Shown: positions 41,012-50,368 of the stretch, one piece after another
Numbering within the stretch: position 1 is the stretch's first letter
Layout: the number at the start of each line of letters is the position of its first letter
The notes under the pieces: generated by a model
The model's input: the letters and a program-made list of their open reading frames with translations, nothing else
Told to the model about the DNA's origin: nothing
Database searches by the model: none
Made by a program: the position numbers and the translations under genes
Assembly (NCBI RefSeq): GCF_017115165.1
Contig: NZ_JABXKF010000053.1
Location: 1-50,754, forward strand
Direction of reading: 5' to 3'
DNA: 50,754 nucleotides
From: Nostoc sp. LPT
GTDB taxonomy: Bacteria; Cyanobacteriota; Cyanobacteriia; Cyanobacteriales; Nostocaceae

Positions 41012-41256
41012 GGTTTCAGAGGTCGATGGCAAATTAGAAATTGATTATTGGTAACTGTTAATCGGTAATAGTGGCTTAGTTAGCGATCGCTCTTACCTAT
41101 TTTTCCATTACCATTAAGTGATTGGCTATGGCTGGCCCATCGCATATTTTTTGGTATCTGCCAAAATCTTACGAGTCGGATTTTCAGCCTCTAGATAGAA
41201 GGTGTTAAAACACACCAAAGTCAGAGGTTGGGTAGTTGATGTCAGATGCGATACAC

Positions 41257-43326
41257 CTAAAGTCCATTGCCAATTAAAATAAAGGGTGCCCAATAGTACG
41301 GATGACTAAAGTCATTAACTGCTGCTACGAGTGCATTATGACTTATTTCCTTCCAGTTTCCAGTAATTAATGAGACTTGAGCTTGGCGTAAAGCTTCAGT
41401 TTTAGTCAACTTTTCAGTAGAGAGGATACCATAAAAAGCACTCATGAGTGCTTGTGTACCACCATCATCTACAGACCACAAAGAGGCAATCGCGGCTCTA
41501 GCGCCGGTTTGTTGCATCTGATAGCCAAAGCCCAAAATTTCTTCACCGTTACCTAACTTGCCTCCCAAGCCGGTTTCACAGGCGCTCAACACTACCAAAT
41601 CTACATTCGGGAGTGACCAAGTGGCGACATTTCTAAAATTAATGCGATCGCCATTCCCGAATAAAATAAATGAATCTTCTGGTTTACCGACCACAAAGGC
41701 TGCATGAGTCGCTAAATGGACAATTGTATAATCATCCATTTGGGGTACAGTGACTTTAGGGGTAAAGGCATCGTCTAAAAGCTTCGTAGTTTCAGGAACC
41801 GCAGCTGCTAGACTTTCCACCTCCCGCGTTGCAAAGGGTAAACCAGCGAAAGCAACCTGTCGATTACCAACTCTGATTTGATAATTACCTTTCGTAAAAG
41901 CACCTGCTAAAACCCGCAAAGTCGATTGTTTTGAGGTGTTTAAGTTAGTCAAACTGGCAGATGTAATATGATTCACATTGAAGCGCTGCACTAGCCATTG
42001 TTTGCCATCATATAAAGCAGTTAAAGGAATGTAGCGTAACCGATCGTCTGGAGCATAAATCAGAGTTTGCGTACCTGATAGCTTCAGGTCTTTCTCTATC
42101 GGTTTAATTAGCCAGTCATACAATTGGCGTGCAGGTGCTTTGATATTTCGACTGGGATTGATTAAAGCTTGGCGGAAAGCATCAATTGTTTGATAGAGGT
42201 TTTCGCGTTTTACAGCAACGGTGCGATGAATTGGTGAAGATTCAGGAGTTACCAAGACCAATTCCAAACTATCTTTTAAAATCAGTGGGTAGAGTAATGC
42301 CGATTTTTGCGGCAATCGCGCCAAGTTATCCCGAAGTTCGTTGAGACTTTCCAAATCCAAATTTTGCCGCCTCGCTGTACGACTAATTTGCTCTACCTGT
42401 GCTTTCACTGAAGGACTATTGATAAATTCGTTAAATCCATCTAGAAGTTGCTGTTGATTTAAGACTAGTTGTTCAATGCGTTGTTTCTGTTCGAGCGAGC
42501 GCTGTTGGGGGGAAATTTTACGTAATGTTGTCAGTTCTTTACCCAGCACAACAGCATTATCCACACTTTGATCCAGTTTTTGTTTAATTGGTTTTTCTAT
42601 TGCCGCTATATTAATACCTTTGACAGTACGTTGATTACCTGGCACAGTCTGGAGATATTCCTCTAGTTCTTCAACTTTGAGTAAATCCATTGTCCTTTGT
42701 GCCTCAGCAACACGTTCCTGTTTTAGCAATCGTTCGCCCAAAATACGATATGTCTGGCTAACAGTTATGCTGTAAGCATCTGGTTGTGCTGCACTCAGTG
42801 CTGATGGATTCAAGCGAGCTTTCTCACGATTAATCAAGCAATGCTTGTAGAAAAAAATTGCTAACTCTGGCTGGTTTTGGATATCGAATAAGTAACCTAT
42901 GTTACTGTAGGTTTTGCCAAGTCGAACCAGATCCCCAAGTTCTTTGTTAATCAATAAGGCTTGCTGATAGGATTGAAGTGCTTCAGAATACTTTTTTTGA
43001 CTTTGGTAGATTCTGCCAATATTGTTGAATGTTACCGCTTCCCAAGAGCGTTCTCCAAGGTTTCTGCTGATGGCTAATGCTTGCTGTAATTTCTGTAACC
43101 CTTCCTTCGATTGACCTTGCCGAGATTCTTTAATCGCTTCTTTGTTAAGCCTTGCAATTTCTGAAAGCTGATTATTCTTGGGTAAAGCTTGAGCTTTTTC
43201 TGCAGAGTCGTATCTCAACCTTGCATTTGTGTTGACCTGGCTACTTTCTTGGTAAGCCATCCCAAAAGTTAGTAAACTAAGTAGAGTTAAAGTAACAACA
43301 CCAACATACTGGAGATTAGGCTGCAT
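41257..43326 (-). CDS. Secreted TPR-CHAT protein
   Basis: A 689-aa protein with an N-terminal signal peptide or anchor (VGVVTLTLLSLLTFGMAY, about 8-25). TPRs follow at about 55-170 (SWEAVTFNNIGRIYQSQKKYSEALQSYQQALLI, RLGKTYSNIGYLFDIQNQPELAIFFYKHCLI). A helical coiled region covers 200-340. The C-terminal CHAT domain (about 400-689) has the caspase-like catalytic dyad: His541 in HLATHAAF and Cys583 in LSACETGLGG. CHAT is a caspase-related peptidase; TPR-CHAT proteins take part in bacterial immunity and programmed death when cytoplasmic. The leader here suggests instead an exported or membrane-tethered peptidase with unknown substrate. A divergent thioesterase gene starts 118 bp away. Confidence 0.9.
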   Translation of the reverse strand: MQPNLQYVGVVTLTLLSLLTFGMAYQESSQVNTNARLRYDSAEKAQALPKNNQLSEIARLNKEAIKESRQGQSKEGLQKLQQALAISRNLGERSWEAVTFNNIGRIYQSQKKYSEALQSYQQALLINKELGDLVRLGKTYSNIGYLFDIQNQPELAIFFYKHCLINREKARLNPSALSAAQPDAYSITVSQTYRILGERLLKQERVAEAQRTMDLLKVEELEEYLQTVPGNQRTVKGINIAAIEKPIKQKLDQSVDNAVVLGKELTTLRKISPQQRSLEQKQRIEQLVLNQQQLLDGFNEFINSPSVKAQVEQISRTARRQNLDLESLNELRDNLARLPQKSALLYPLILKDSLELVLVTPESSPIHRTVAVKRENLYQTIDAFRQALINPSRNIKAPARQLYDWLIKPIEKDLKLSGTQTLIYAPDDRLRYIPLTALYDGKQWLVQRFNVNHITSASLTNLNTSKQSTLRVLAGAFTKGNYQIRVGNRQVAFAGLPFATREVESLAAAVPETTKLLDDAFTPKVTVPQMDDYTIVHLATHAAFVVGKPEDSFILFGNGDRINFRNVATWSLPNVDLVVLSACETGLGGKLGNGEEILGFGYQMQQTGARAAIASLWSVDDGGTQALMSAFYGILSTEKLTKTEALRQAQVSLITGNWKEISHNALVAAVNDFSHPYYWAPFILIGNGL

Positions 43327-43443
43327 AACAAAACACTCCCTATACTCGGAAGTGTAAATATTAAATCAAGAATTCCGGCAACACAATTAATTTTTATACT
43401 ATTCAATAATTTTAAAAACTTATAGGTACTGAGAAAATTGAAG

Positions 43444-43944
43444 ATGTCAGAAGAAAAACCCAGCCAACCAAAACTACCACCAACCAGCGCCCTTGACAAT
43501 TCATCCAATCATGAATTTGCGAATTGGTTTGAATACCCTGTGAGAGTGCAACCCCACCACACTGACTATGCCGGTCTTGTCTGGCACGGTTCCTATATAG
43601 CTTGGATGGAAGAAGCGCGGATTGAATGCTTGCGATCTATAGGGGTTGAATTTGCTGATTTAGTCGCTATAGGTTGCGATTTACCAGTAGTAGAACTGTC
43701 GGTGCGCTATCACCGTTCAATTCAATTGGGTATGGCAGTGCTGGTAAAAACGCGTATGGCTGAGGTAACAGGTGTGCGAATCAATTGGGACTATGCCATT
43801 GTCTCAACTGATGGACAACAATTGTACGTCACTGCCAAGGTGACTTTAGTCGCTTTAGATCGCGAAAGAGGGAAGATTATGCGTCAGTTGCCGCCGAGTG
43901 TTAAGGATGCATTAGCCAAGATTTCAGCATTAAATAATAATTGA
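43444..43944 (+). CDS. 4HBT-family acyl-CoA thioesterase
   Basis: A 166-aa hotdog-fold protein from ATG 43444; the frame opens upstream at TTG 43438. The motif VQPHHTDYAGLVWHGSYIAWMEEARIECL (core HHTDYAGLVWHG, about 38-49) holds the family's active Asp, and VRYHRSIQLG and VTLVALDRERGKIMRQLP continue the fold. It should hydrolyse an acyl-CoA thioester. In cyanobacteria relatives include the 1,4-dihydroxy-2-naphthoyl-CoA hydrolase of phylloquinone synthesis, but the subgroup cannot be settled by eye. It is cytoplasmic and monocistronic. Confidence 0.88.
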   Translation: MSEEKPSQPKLPPTSALDNSSNHEFANWFEYPVRVQPHHTDYAGLVWHGSYIAWMEEARIECLRSIGVEFADLVAIGCDLPVVELSVRYHRSIQLGMAVLVKTRMAEVTGVRINWDYAIVSTDGQQLYVTAKVTLVALDRERGKIMRQLPPSVKDALAKISALNNN

Positions 43945-44110
43945 ACATCAAAGGTTGTAAACACCACATAAACTTTGACGCCAGTTGCATCAAAATTAAA
44001 AATTTTGTCATTTCATATTTATCACAAAAAAATACAGGAGCCAAGAGTCAGGAGTCCGACTTTTCGCTGAATCCTCACTTTCTTTTTTTGACTCCTGAAT
44101 TTATAGGATT
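43945..44110. other. Intergenic, no gene seen
   Basis: Region between the thioesterase stop and the MITE-like element. It contains a GGAGCCAAGAGTCAGGAGTCCGACTTT/GACTCCTGAAT pair that can fold as a weak stem. No coding frame. Confidence 0.4.
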
Positions 44111-44250
44111 TTGCATCTAAATGAAGTACATTCTTACTCCCCTTAATCCCTCCTTATAAAGGGGGAAAATAAGAAATCTTGTTCCCCACCCAATCGATCA
44201 GGGAGGGTTAAGGTGGGGTATTTTTGTACTTCATTAACTTGCAATCTGCT
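44111..44250. mobile_element. MITE-like element with imperfect terminal inverted repeats
   Basis: The left arm around ATGAAGTACA (44121-44130) followed by CCCCTTAATCCCTCC is matched in reverse by GGGAGGGTTAAGGTGGGGTA and TGTACTTCAT (44225-44234). The symmetry extends into flanking TTGCA. The element is about 125-140 bp and has no coding frame. The right-hand end recurs alone at 50291-50336. Confidence 0.72.
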
Positions 44251-44311
44251 GTAGGTTTCTGAATTATTCTTCAAGCTTCACCTTTGATTAGCAAAATTGA
44301 AATATAGATTC

Positions 44312-44509
44312 TTACTTGCCAGTTTGGATCTGTGACAGATTTTGAGCAAACTGCATTAGGTAATGCCAAATGTCTTGGGGAGTAATGCCAAAACTAATAT
44401 TTAATAAAATAAGGATTGCCGCAAGAGTTAATGCAGTGCTCACAGTTGCTTTCAGCAATTTCCATAATATTATGAAGACTATCCAAGCTACAATTAACGT
44501 AATAATCAT
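44312..44509 (-). CDS. Small conserved membrane protein
   Basis: A 65-aa protein with two hydrophobic helices (about 2-16 MIITLIVAWIVFIILW and 25-42 TALTLAAILILLNISFG), then an amphipathic tail (WHYLMQFAQNLSQIQTGK). The type is a small cyanobacterial membrane protein of unknown function. It starts at ATG 44509, and no other partner gene is near. Probable but not certain, because it is short. Confidence 0.65.
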   Translation of the reverse strand: MIITLIVAWIVFIILWKLLKATVSTALTLAAILILLNISFGITPQDIWHYLMQFAQNLSQIQTGK

Positions 44510-44964
44510 ATATATTAGTTCCTTAATAATTACCCTTGTCTGAAAGTGGGTTGACTCAGAAAGGGTAAACTTTTCTTTTGGTAAAAATTACTGGTATAAA
44601 AGATGCTAAACCCAGATTTGAATATTTACTCAAATGGGGCTTTTTGTAATAATTAGCCTGGAGATATTTTACCTAAAAACGAGAGAATTATTCATGTGAT
44701 ATGCTAGTTTTATTTGCAAAGTTTTTGTAAAGCTTTCTATTTTTTTGTAGATAAATTATAAATATACATAAAACTGACGACTGAGCCGGAAGTCAAAAGT
44801 TATCTTCAATAAAGTTTTATTTGTGAACTTTTTTGTAGTTAGGTAAATACATCTTTGCCATCAAGTGAAATGATTTCCATATTAATTAAATTAGAGGCTG
44901 GGGATTAGAGATTGGGGACTAAACATCAATTTCTAATCCTCAGTCCAAACTGAACTGAAGGTTT
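44510..44964. other. Intergenic, AT-rich
   Basis: About 455 bp between the small membrane protein (minus) and the dxr stop (minus). An imperfect stem AACCCAGATTTGA...TCAAATGGGGCTTTTT at about 44610-44645 may be a terminator-like hairpin on the plus strand. A GGGGATTAGAGATTGGGG repeat lies near 44900. No gene is seen. Confidence 0.4.
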
Positions 44965-46161
44965 TTATCGCAGAGAAATTATCCGCGAGTGAGTTTCTAA
45001 TTTTTCAGTCGCTGTTAAAACTTCTTGTCTTGCCCATTTATCTGCTGCCAAAATGTCATCTAAAGAGGGATTTGCACGGTTATCATTTTGATGGTGATCG
45101 CACACCCATTCGATACACCGGGGAATATCTAAAAACCGAATTTTTTCATCTAAAAATAAAGCTACAGCTTGCTCATTTGCGGCATTCAACACCGCTGGCA
45201 TCGAACCACCAGCTTTACCCACAGCATAAGCCAACTGCATACAAGGATACTTCTGGTGATCTGGTTCGCGGAAGGTGAAATTTCCAGCTTTGACTAAATC
45301 TAGTCGTTCCCAGTTGGTGTAGATGCGATCGGGCCAAGATAGGGCATACAGTAAAGGTAAGCGCATATCTGGCCAACCGAGTTGAGCTAAAACTGAAGTA
45401 TCTTGCAGTTCAATCAGTGAGTGAATAATGCTCTGAGGATGAATGACAATTTCGATATTCTCATAATCCAACCCAAACAGGAAGTGAGCCTCAATTACTT
45501 CCAGTCCTTTATTCATCAAAGTAGCAGAGTCTACTGTGATTTTCCGTCCCATCGACCAATTAGGATGTTTGAGGGCATCAGCAACGGTTACATCTGCTAA
45601 CTTTTCTACATCCCAATCGCGGAAAGCTCCACCCGATGCAGTGAGTAAAATTTTCCGTAAGCCTCCCTTTGGCACACCTTGGAGGCATTGAAAGATTGCG
45701 GAGTGTTCGGAATCAGCTGGAAGTAATTTTACACCATGTTTTTCAACTAAGGGTAGAACCACAGGGGCCCCAGCAATCAGAGTTTCTTTGTTCGCTAAGG
45801 CAATATCTTTACCAGCTTCAATAGCTGCAATCGTGGGTAGTAAACCAGCACAACCAACGATACCAGTAACAACGGTTTGGGAATCACCGTAACGGGCTAC
45901 TTCTATCACTCCGGCGTCACCTGCCAGTAGAATCGGTTGGGGATCGAGGTCAATGATAGCTTCTTTGAGCGCTGGTAATTTATCTTCTGAGCAAATGGCT
46001 GCTATTTCTGGTCGAAACTGCCGAATTTGAGCACCCAACATTTCAACATTGTTCCCAGATGCCAATCCCACAATCCGAAACTGATCTGGGTACTGAGTGA
46101 CAATATCTAAAGTCTGAGTACCAATAGAACCAGTGGAACCAACGAGAGTAATCGCTTTCAC
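44965..46161 (-). CDS. dxr: 1-deoxy-D-xylulose 5-phosphate reductoisomerase
   Basis: A 398-aa DXR (IspC). It rearranges and reduces 1-deoxyxylulose 5-phosphate to 2-C-methylerythritol 4-phosphate with NADPH, the second step of the MEP isoprenoid route that supplies carotenoids, chlorophyll tails and plastoquinone. The N-terminus [18 protein letters not shown] is the NADPH-binding fold; [14 protein letters not shown] and [15 protein letters not shown] hold the metal ligands Asp150 and Glu152 region; [10 protein letters not shown] and [28 protein letters not shown] are the conserved active-site loop. The length and start are standard. It is not in an operon. Confidence 0.97.
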   Translation of the reverse strand: MKAITLVGSTGSIGTQTLDIVTQYPDQFRIVGLASGNNVEMLGAQIRQFRPEIAAICSEDKLPALKEAIIDLDPQPILLAGDAGVIEVARYGDSQTVVTGIVGCAGLLPTIAAIEAGKDIALANKETLIAGAPVVLPLVEKHGVKLLPADSEHSAIFQCLQGVPKGGLRKILLTASGGAFRDWDVEKLADVTVADALKHPNWSMGRKITVDSATLMNKGLEVIEAHFLFGLDYENIEIVIHPQSIIHSLIELQDTSVLAQLGWPDMRLPLLYALSWPDRIYTNWERLDLVKAGNFTFREPDHQKYPCMQLAYAVGKAGGSMPAVLNAANEQAVALFLDEKIRFLDIPRCIEWVCDHHQNDNRANPSLDDILAADKWARQEVLTATEKLETHSRIISLR

Positions 46162-46786
46162 AATTGCTTAAGGATTTACAGACAACTCCCACTATAAATT
46201 GCTTGGGACTCTTTAATCACAGCAATCACCATAATCGATACACTGATGCCAAAAGAGGGAGTGGGGAGATGAGGGAGATGAGGGAGAAATCAATTCAAAA
46301 TTCACGCATTAAAGAACTTCTGCCTTCTGACTTGAAAGTGCTGTTAGCGGTAGCGGGGCGTTTAGCCCGTGCTGAGTAAAAATACTAGTTACCAGTCCCA
46401 TTTTCATGCATGGTGATGAAAATTTTTTCATTGGGACTGCCTCACTTCTCTACGAGAGGCTGCGCCAACGACTACGCTCTGTTACCACCTGCTTCCTGCC
46501 TTTTCCCCAATGCCCAATGACTAATGACTCTTGACAAATGACAAATGACAAATTTTCATATAACTAGACAAAATTTGTATTTATAAATACTATATTTCTA
46601 AAGATAAATTCTGAGAAAATTGGCAAAAGTAACCAAGTATGGAACACTTTTAAGTAATTTTTAATCTGTCCAGTTTGTTAATTATGTTGGTGGAGGATTT
46701 AATATGCAAAATATTACTCATAAATTGCTGTGTTACAGCCATAGGTAAAAGGATGCTCAAAGGAGTTTGTTGAAGCACTCAACCCT
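46162..46786. other. Intergenic with repeats
   Basis: This 625-bp gap holds the dxr promoter and a cluster of repeats: a GGGAGATGAGGGAGATGAGGG tract at about 46258-46285, the GGGGCGTTTAGCCC repeat at 46338-46377, a GAGAGGCTGCGCCAACG repeat near 46455-46480, and heptamers (ACAAATG) at 46533-46555. A 71-codon plus frame over these is not credited. Confidence 0.6.
46338..46377. repeat. GGGGCGTTTAGCCC dispersed repeat
   Basis: Third copy of the repeat at 25881-25943 and 39167-39213, in the same orientation as the 39167 copy (GTGCTGTTAGC, then GGGGCGTTTAGCCCGTGCTGAGT). Confidence 0.75.
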
Positions 46787-48094
46787 ATGGTCAAAGTTCA
46801 GATAGTTATAAAAAAAGTTTTATGGAAAAATGATTTCTTGTTTCCAGCAGCAATATGGCTTGCCAGTCGAATATTTATCTGGACAGCTATGTTGCTGGTT
46901 GCGCCAAAACTATCCTTACCAGCAGAGGAATTTTTGCCCCGTTTTGGCTGGGGGGTTTTTGATGCTTGGGATAGTATCCATTATCGAGCGATCGCAACTT
47001 CTGGTTATGAATTTGTGAATGACGGCAAGCAACATAATCTGGCCTTCTTTCCCCTGTTTCCCTTAAGCATCTGGGTTTTGATGGAGTTGGGCTTATCGTT
47101 TGAATTGGCAGGCACATTAATCAACAACTTGGCATTTTTTGCAGCACTTTACTGTTTGTACTTTTGGGTCAAGGATCATTATGGCATCAATACAGCACAC
47201 TGGGTAACTGCTGTACTTTCTTTATATCCAGCTTCGATGTTTACGGGAGTGATTTACACAGAGGGGCTGTATTTATTTTTGAGTACGGCGACTTTGCGGG
47301 CGTTCGATCAAAAGCAGTATGGCTGGACTGCTTTTTGGGGCGCGATGGCGACAGCAACACGTCCTACAGGTATGGCACTAATTTCAGCATTGGCGATCGC
47401 AGCCTGGAAAGAACGCCGACCACCCGTTGCCTATATAGCTAGTTTCACTACTGCTATTGGCATACTTCTATTCAGTTTGTATTGTGCGATTTATTTTGGC
47501 GACCCTTTAGCTTTTATCGAAGCACAGCGGGGATGGCGACCAACTCTGGGGTTTGATTGGCAGGGTTGGTTAAATATGTTCATGCAAATTGCCGTTGGCA
47601 GTAAAAATTGGCAATTTGGCTGGGTTCAAAACTCCTCTGGTACAATTCAAGACCCCTGGTATCTCTTGTTATTTGGCGTGATTGTTGCCGGTGGCTATCT
47701 TTTATGGCATTTCCGTCAACGTTTTAGTTCTGTAAAATTATTTTATGGCTTTTATGGTTTAGTCTTCTTTTTGTTGATTCTGGCAAGCGAAGAGTGGATC
47801 AATAACTTCCTCAACTTGTTCATGGTCTTAGGTGGTGGCTATGTGTTGTGGCGCTTACACACGCAACTGACCCCAGTTACAGTTATTTATGGCTTTTGTG
47901 GTATTGGTTTGCTGCTAGCTTCTGGAGGCACTATCTCATTAAGCCGTCTCGCCTACGGTATTGTGCCTTTGAACATAGCAATTGGTGTGCTGCTATCTCG
48001 CCATCCTCGTCAAGGATATTTAATATTGGGCGCTTTTGTGATACTACTAGCCAAAATAGCTGTAGGATTTGCCCAAGAGCATTGGGTTGGTTAG
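46787..48094 (+). CDS. PIG-V/GT-C-type membrane glycosyltransferase
   Basis: A 435-aa polytopic membrane protein with about 10 hydrophobic segments. After the first helix an outer loop carries FGWGVFDAWDSIHYRAIATSGYEF (about 53-76); the D-x-W-D-S-x-H/W-Y element is the hallmark of PIG-V-type mannosyltransferases and contains the GT-C catalytic Asp. LAFFPLFPLSIWVL and YTEGLYLFLS follow as in that family. It should transfer a sugar from a lipid-linked donor in the outer leaflet; the acceptor is unknown. A second GT-C-like gene begins at 50369, so the two may belong to one surface-glycan pathway with the intervening transporter. Confidence 0.83.
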   Translation: MVKVQIVIKKVLWKNDFLFPAAIWLASRIFIWTAMLLVAPKLSLPAEEFLPRFGWGVFDAWDSIHYRAIATSGYEFVNDGKQHNLAFFPLFPLSIWVLMELGLSFELAGTLINNLAFFAALYCLYFWVKDHYGINTAHWVTAVLSLYPASMFTGVIYTEGLYLFLSTATLRAFDQKQYGWTAFWGAMATATRPTGMALISALAIAAWKERRPPVAYIASFTTAIGILLFSLYCAIYFGDPLAFIEAQRGWRPTLGFDWQGWLNMFMQIAVGSKNWQFGWVQNSSGTIQDPWYLLLFGVIVAGGYLLWHFRQRFSSVKLFYGFYGLVFFLLILASEEWINNFLNLFMVLGGGYVLWRLHTQLTPVTVIYGFCGIGLLLASGGTISLSRLAYGIVPLNIAIGVLLSRHPRQGYLILGAFVILLAKIAVGFAQEHWVG

Positions 48095-48139
48095 AAAGTT
48101 CAATCCATTATTGCTAAGAAATTGAATTTAAATTTCCTA

Positions 48140-49639
48140 ATGAATGTATCGAATCAAACGAAGATAGCGATCGCTTCATTATTTCTAGGTGTAGGTGCCA
48201 TATCTTTTGACTCTATTTTTATGAAATTGAGCGAAATTGAACTCAGCCCCAGTGCCACTGTATTTAATCGCTTTTGGCTTGCTAGTGTGGTTTTCTTGCT
48301 CTGGCATGGATACAAAGCAATATGGCAGCGATTTTCTGGAGACAAACCTGTAGAACAGCAACCCTACACCAGCCAGGATCTTTTGCTATTGCTAGGTGCT
48401 GGTATTCTTTGGGCTGCCACTTTAGTTTTGTTGGCTTGGTCGCTGACTCAAACTAGCGTTGCGATTTCTAGTGTGTTGCATAACCTCGCTCCCATATTTA
48501 CTAGCTTAGGGGTGTGGCTGTTATTTCGTCAGGGTTTTGAGAACCAATTCCTGATTGGGATGGTCATCGCCCTTGGTGGAGCGATCGCTATTGAATTTGA
48601 GGAGTTGCAAATTGCCACAGATGAGGTTCAAGGAAGCTTGGCTGCGATCGTTTCGGCGATTTTATTGAGTGCATACCTGCTGATCGTAGAAAAATTACGA
48701 ACCAAATTTTCTCCGGCCACAATTCAGTTGTGGATCTGTGCGATCGCGGCTTTAGCGATCTTCCCTATACTTTTGTTTACTCAAGATCAGCTTTTTCCTT
48801 CTACAGTCAGTGGGTGGCTTTGGGTAATTTTCTTGGCGCTGATTTGCCAAGTTTTAGGTCATGGGCTTTTGACCTATAGCCTTGCCAAGTTCTCCTCTGT
48901 GGTTGTCTCCTTGGTGCATCTATTAGAGCCAGTATTTAGCGGTATTTTCGCTCTTGTAATTTTTTCGGAAACATTAACTTTCTCAAATTGGGTAGGTTTC
49001 GCTGTAGTTTTAATGGGTTTATACTTAGCCGTATCTAGCCAAGAGGCTGTTAATTTGCCGTTGCAAGAATCAGTCAAAAATATAATTAACACTTTCGTTC
49101 AAAGTATGACGCTCAAACTGTCATTACTGAAGCAACAATTCTCCGAAACACCAGCTTTATTAGGAACTGTCTCATTATTGTTTGCTCTAATTCCCATATC
49201 TTTAGCACCATCTCTGACCAAATTGTGTCAACAAGAAATTGGTGCAAATGCTGTAGTCTTTCATCGCAGTTGGATTGCGACAATTGTCTTTGGGCTGTGG
49301 AATGGACTTGAGGCTTTCCGCTACCAACAGTCTGTTGAAGGAGGCAGGAGGCAGGATAGCGCAACGGTAGCGAGTCCACGAGCGCCGGCAGGAGGCAGGA
49401 GGCAGGAGGCAGAGGGAGAGGGCAATATTACTTCTGCCTTGCTTGATAACCAATCCATAGAACAGAAGCCTTTTACAAGTCAAGAAGTGTGGCTATTGTT
49501 GGCAATGGGAACCTCTGCTGGAACCTACCTTCTATTGTGGGCTTGGTCGCTGAGTCAAACTAGTGTTGCCAACGTGGCTTTACTGTCTAATTTGAACTCC
49601 TTATTTGTTGCTTTGGCTGGGTATCTGTTATTTGGTTGA
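48140..49639 (+). CDS. EamA/DMT-family transporter, N-terminal part of a split double transporter
   Basis: A 499-aa frame from ATG 48140. Residues 1-300 form a complete ten-helix drug/metabolite transporter with two EamA halves (AIASLFLGVGAISFDSIFMKL, LLLLGAGILWAATLVLLAWSLTQTSVAISSVLHNLAP, GHGLLTYSLAKFSSVVVSLVHLLEPVFSGIFALVIF). After a linker a second transporter begins (about 335: LGTVSLLFALIPISLAPSLTKL). It stops at TGA 49637-49639 inside GYLLFG, in the middle of its second EamA-half helix. The frame continues directly as RFDNRFVIGLVIALAG. A repeat-derived loop (GGRRQDSATVASPRAPAGGRRQ) lies at 49339-49420. The first transporter may work; its substrate is unknown. Confidence 0.82.
   Translation: MNVSNQTKIAIASLFLGVGAISFDSIFMKLSEIELSPSATVFNRFWLASVVFLLWHGYKAIWQRFSGDKPVEQQPYTSQDLLLLLGAGILWAATLVLLAWSLTQTSVAISSVLHNLAPIFTSLGVWLLFRQGFENQFLIGMVIALGGAIAIEFEELQIATDEVQGSLAAIVSAILLSAYLLIVEKLRTKFSPATIQLWICAIAALAIFPILLFTQDQLFPSTVSGWLWVIFLALICQVLGHGLLTYSLAKFSSVVVSLVHLLEPVFSGIFALVIFSETLTFSNWVGFAVVLMGLYLAVSSQEAVNLPLQESVKNIINTFVQSMTLKLSLLKQQFSETPALLGTVSLLFALIPISLAPSLTKLCQQEIGANAVVFHRSWIATIVFGLWNGLEAFRYQQSVEGGRRQDSATVASPRAPAGGRRQEAEGEGNITSALLDNQSIEQKPFTSQEVWLLLAMGTSAGTYLLLWAWSLSQTSVANVALLSNLNSLFVALAGYLLFG
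49339..49420. repeat. GGAGGCAGGAGGCAG repeat inserted in the EamA gene
   Basis: GGAGGCAGGAGGCAGGA units flank a GCGCAACGGTAGCGAGTCC-type dispersed repeat (compare 39748-39766). The whole encodes a Gly/Arg/Gln-rich loop in frame. Confidence 0.8.
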
Positions 49640-50179
49640 CGTTTCGACAACAGATTCGTGATTGGTTTGGTCATCGCTTTGGCAGGAGCAATCGCCTTTG
49701 AACTCAATAAGGTGCAATTTGCAACCGATCAAATATTAAGGGATGCATTAGCATTGCTAACTGCGGTTTTCATGGCTACTTGTATGCTGCTGATAGAAAG
49801 ACTCCGAACCAGATTTAGCACTGCAACTATCATGCTGTGGCGCTGTGGAGTAACAACAATGTTTCTACTACCCGTTCTCCCATTCCTCGAAGATAGACTA
49901 TTGCCCTATTCCTGGACGGGTTGGTTTTTCATCATTTTCCAAGCTCTCTTCTGTCAAGTGCTGGGTCAGGGACTTTTAGCTTATAGCCTCAGTAGAATCT
50001 CTTCAGGCGTTGTTGCCGTCACACTTCTTCTAGAACCAGTTCTAGCTTCCATTTTTGCTTGGTTCATTTTTTCAGAACAAGTAGGTTTGTTTGACTGGGC
50101 TACTTTTGCCGTAGTTTTAGCGGGTATCTATTTAGCCCAATCTAGTCAATCGATTATTCAAGTAACAAACGAAGGATAG
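49640..50179 (+). pseudogene. C-terminal part of the split EamA transporter
   Basis: This in-frame continuation after TGA 49637 completes the second EamA transporter: RFDNRFVIGLVIALAGAIAFELNKVQFATDQ mirrors the first half's GFENQFLIGMVIALGGAIAIEFEELQIATDE, and GQGLLAYSLSRISSGVVAVTLLLEPVLASIFAWFIFSE mirrors its end. A GTG at 49658 could restart translation but would give a lone 173-aa half-transporter. One TGA (from CGA or TGG) is the only lesion, so readthrough, re-initiation or a recent nonsense mutation are all possible. Confidence 0.85.
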
Positions 50180-50290
50180 TAGCAGTATGAGAGCTAGTTA
50201 CCAAAGATAAGCTGTTCCACATTTAACTTGTATAAGTAGTGTGAAAATATTGCCCAAACTCCAAAATATTGATGAAATTTATATCGGCGC

Positions 50291-50336
50291 GGGTGGGGTA
50301 TTTTTGTACTTCATCAACTTAAAATCTGCTGTAGTA
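50291..50336. repeat. Solo right end of the MITE-like element
   Basis: GGGTGGGGTATTTTTGTACT-type sequence followed by TTCATCAACTT and ATCTGCTGTAG matches the right end of the element at 44111-44250; no left end is present. Confidence 0.72.
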
Positions 50337-50368
50337 TTTGGACACAGCCAACGAGACTGATACAATTT

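Noticed and set aside
46164..46379. 71-codon plus-strand frame upstream of the PIG-V-like gene
   Set aside because: It runs through GGGAGATGAGGG and GGGGCGTTTAGCCC repeats and has no recognisable protein.
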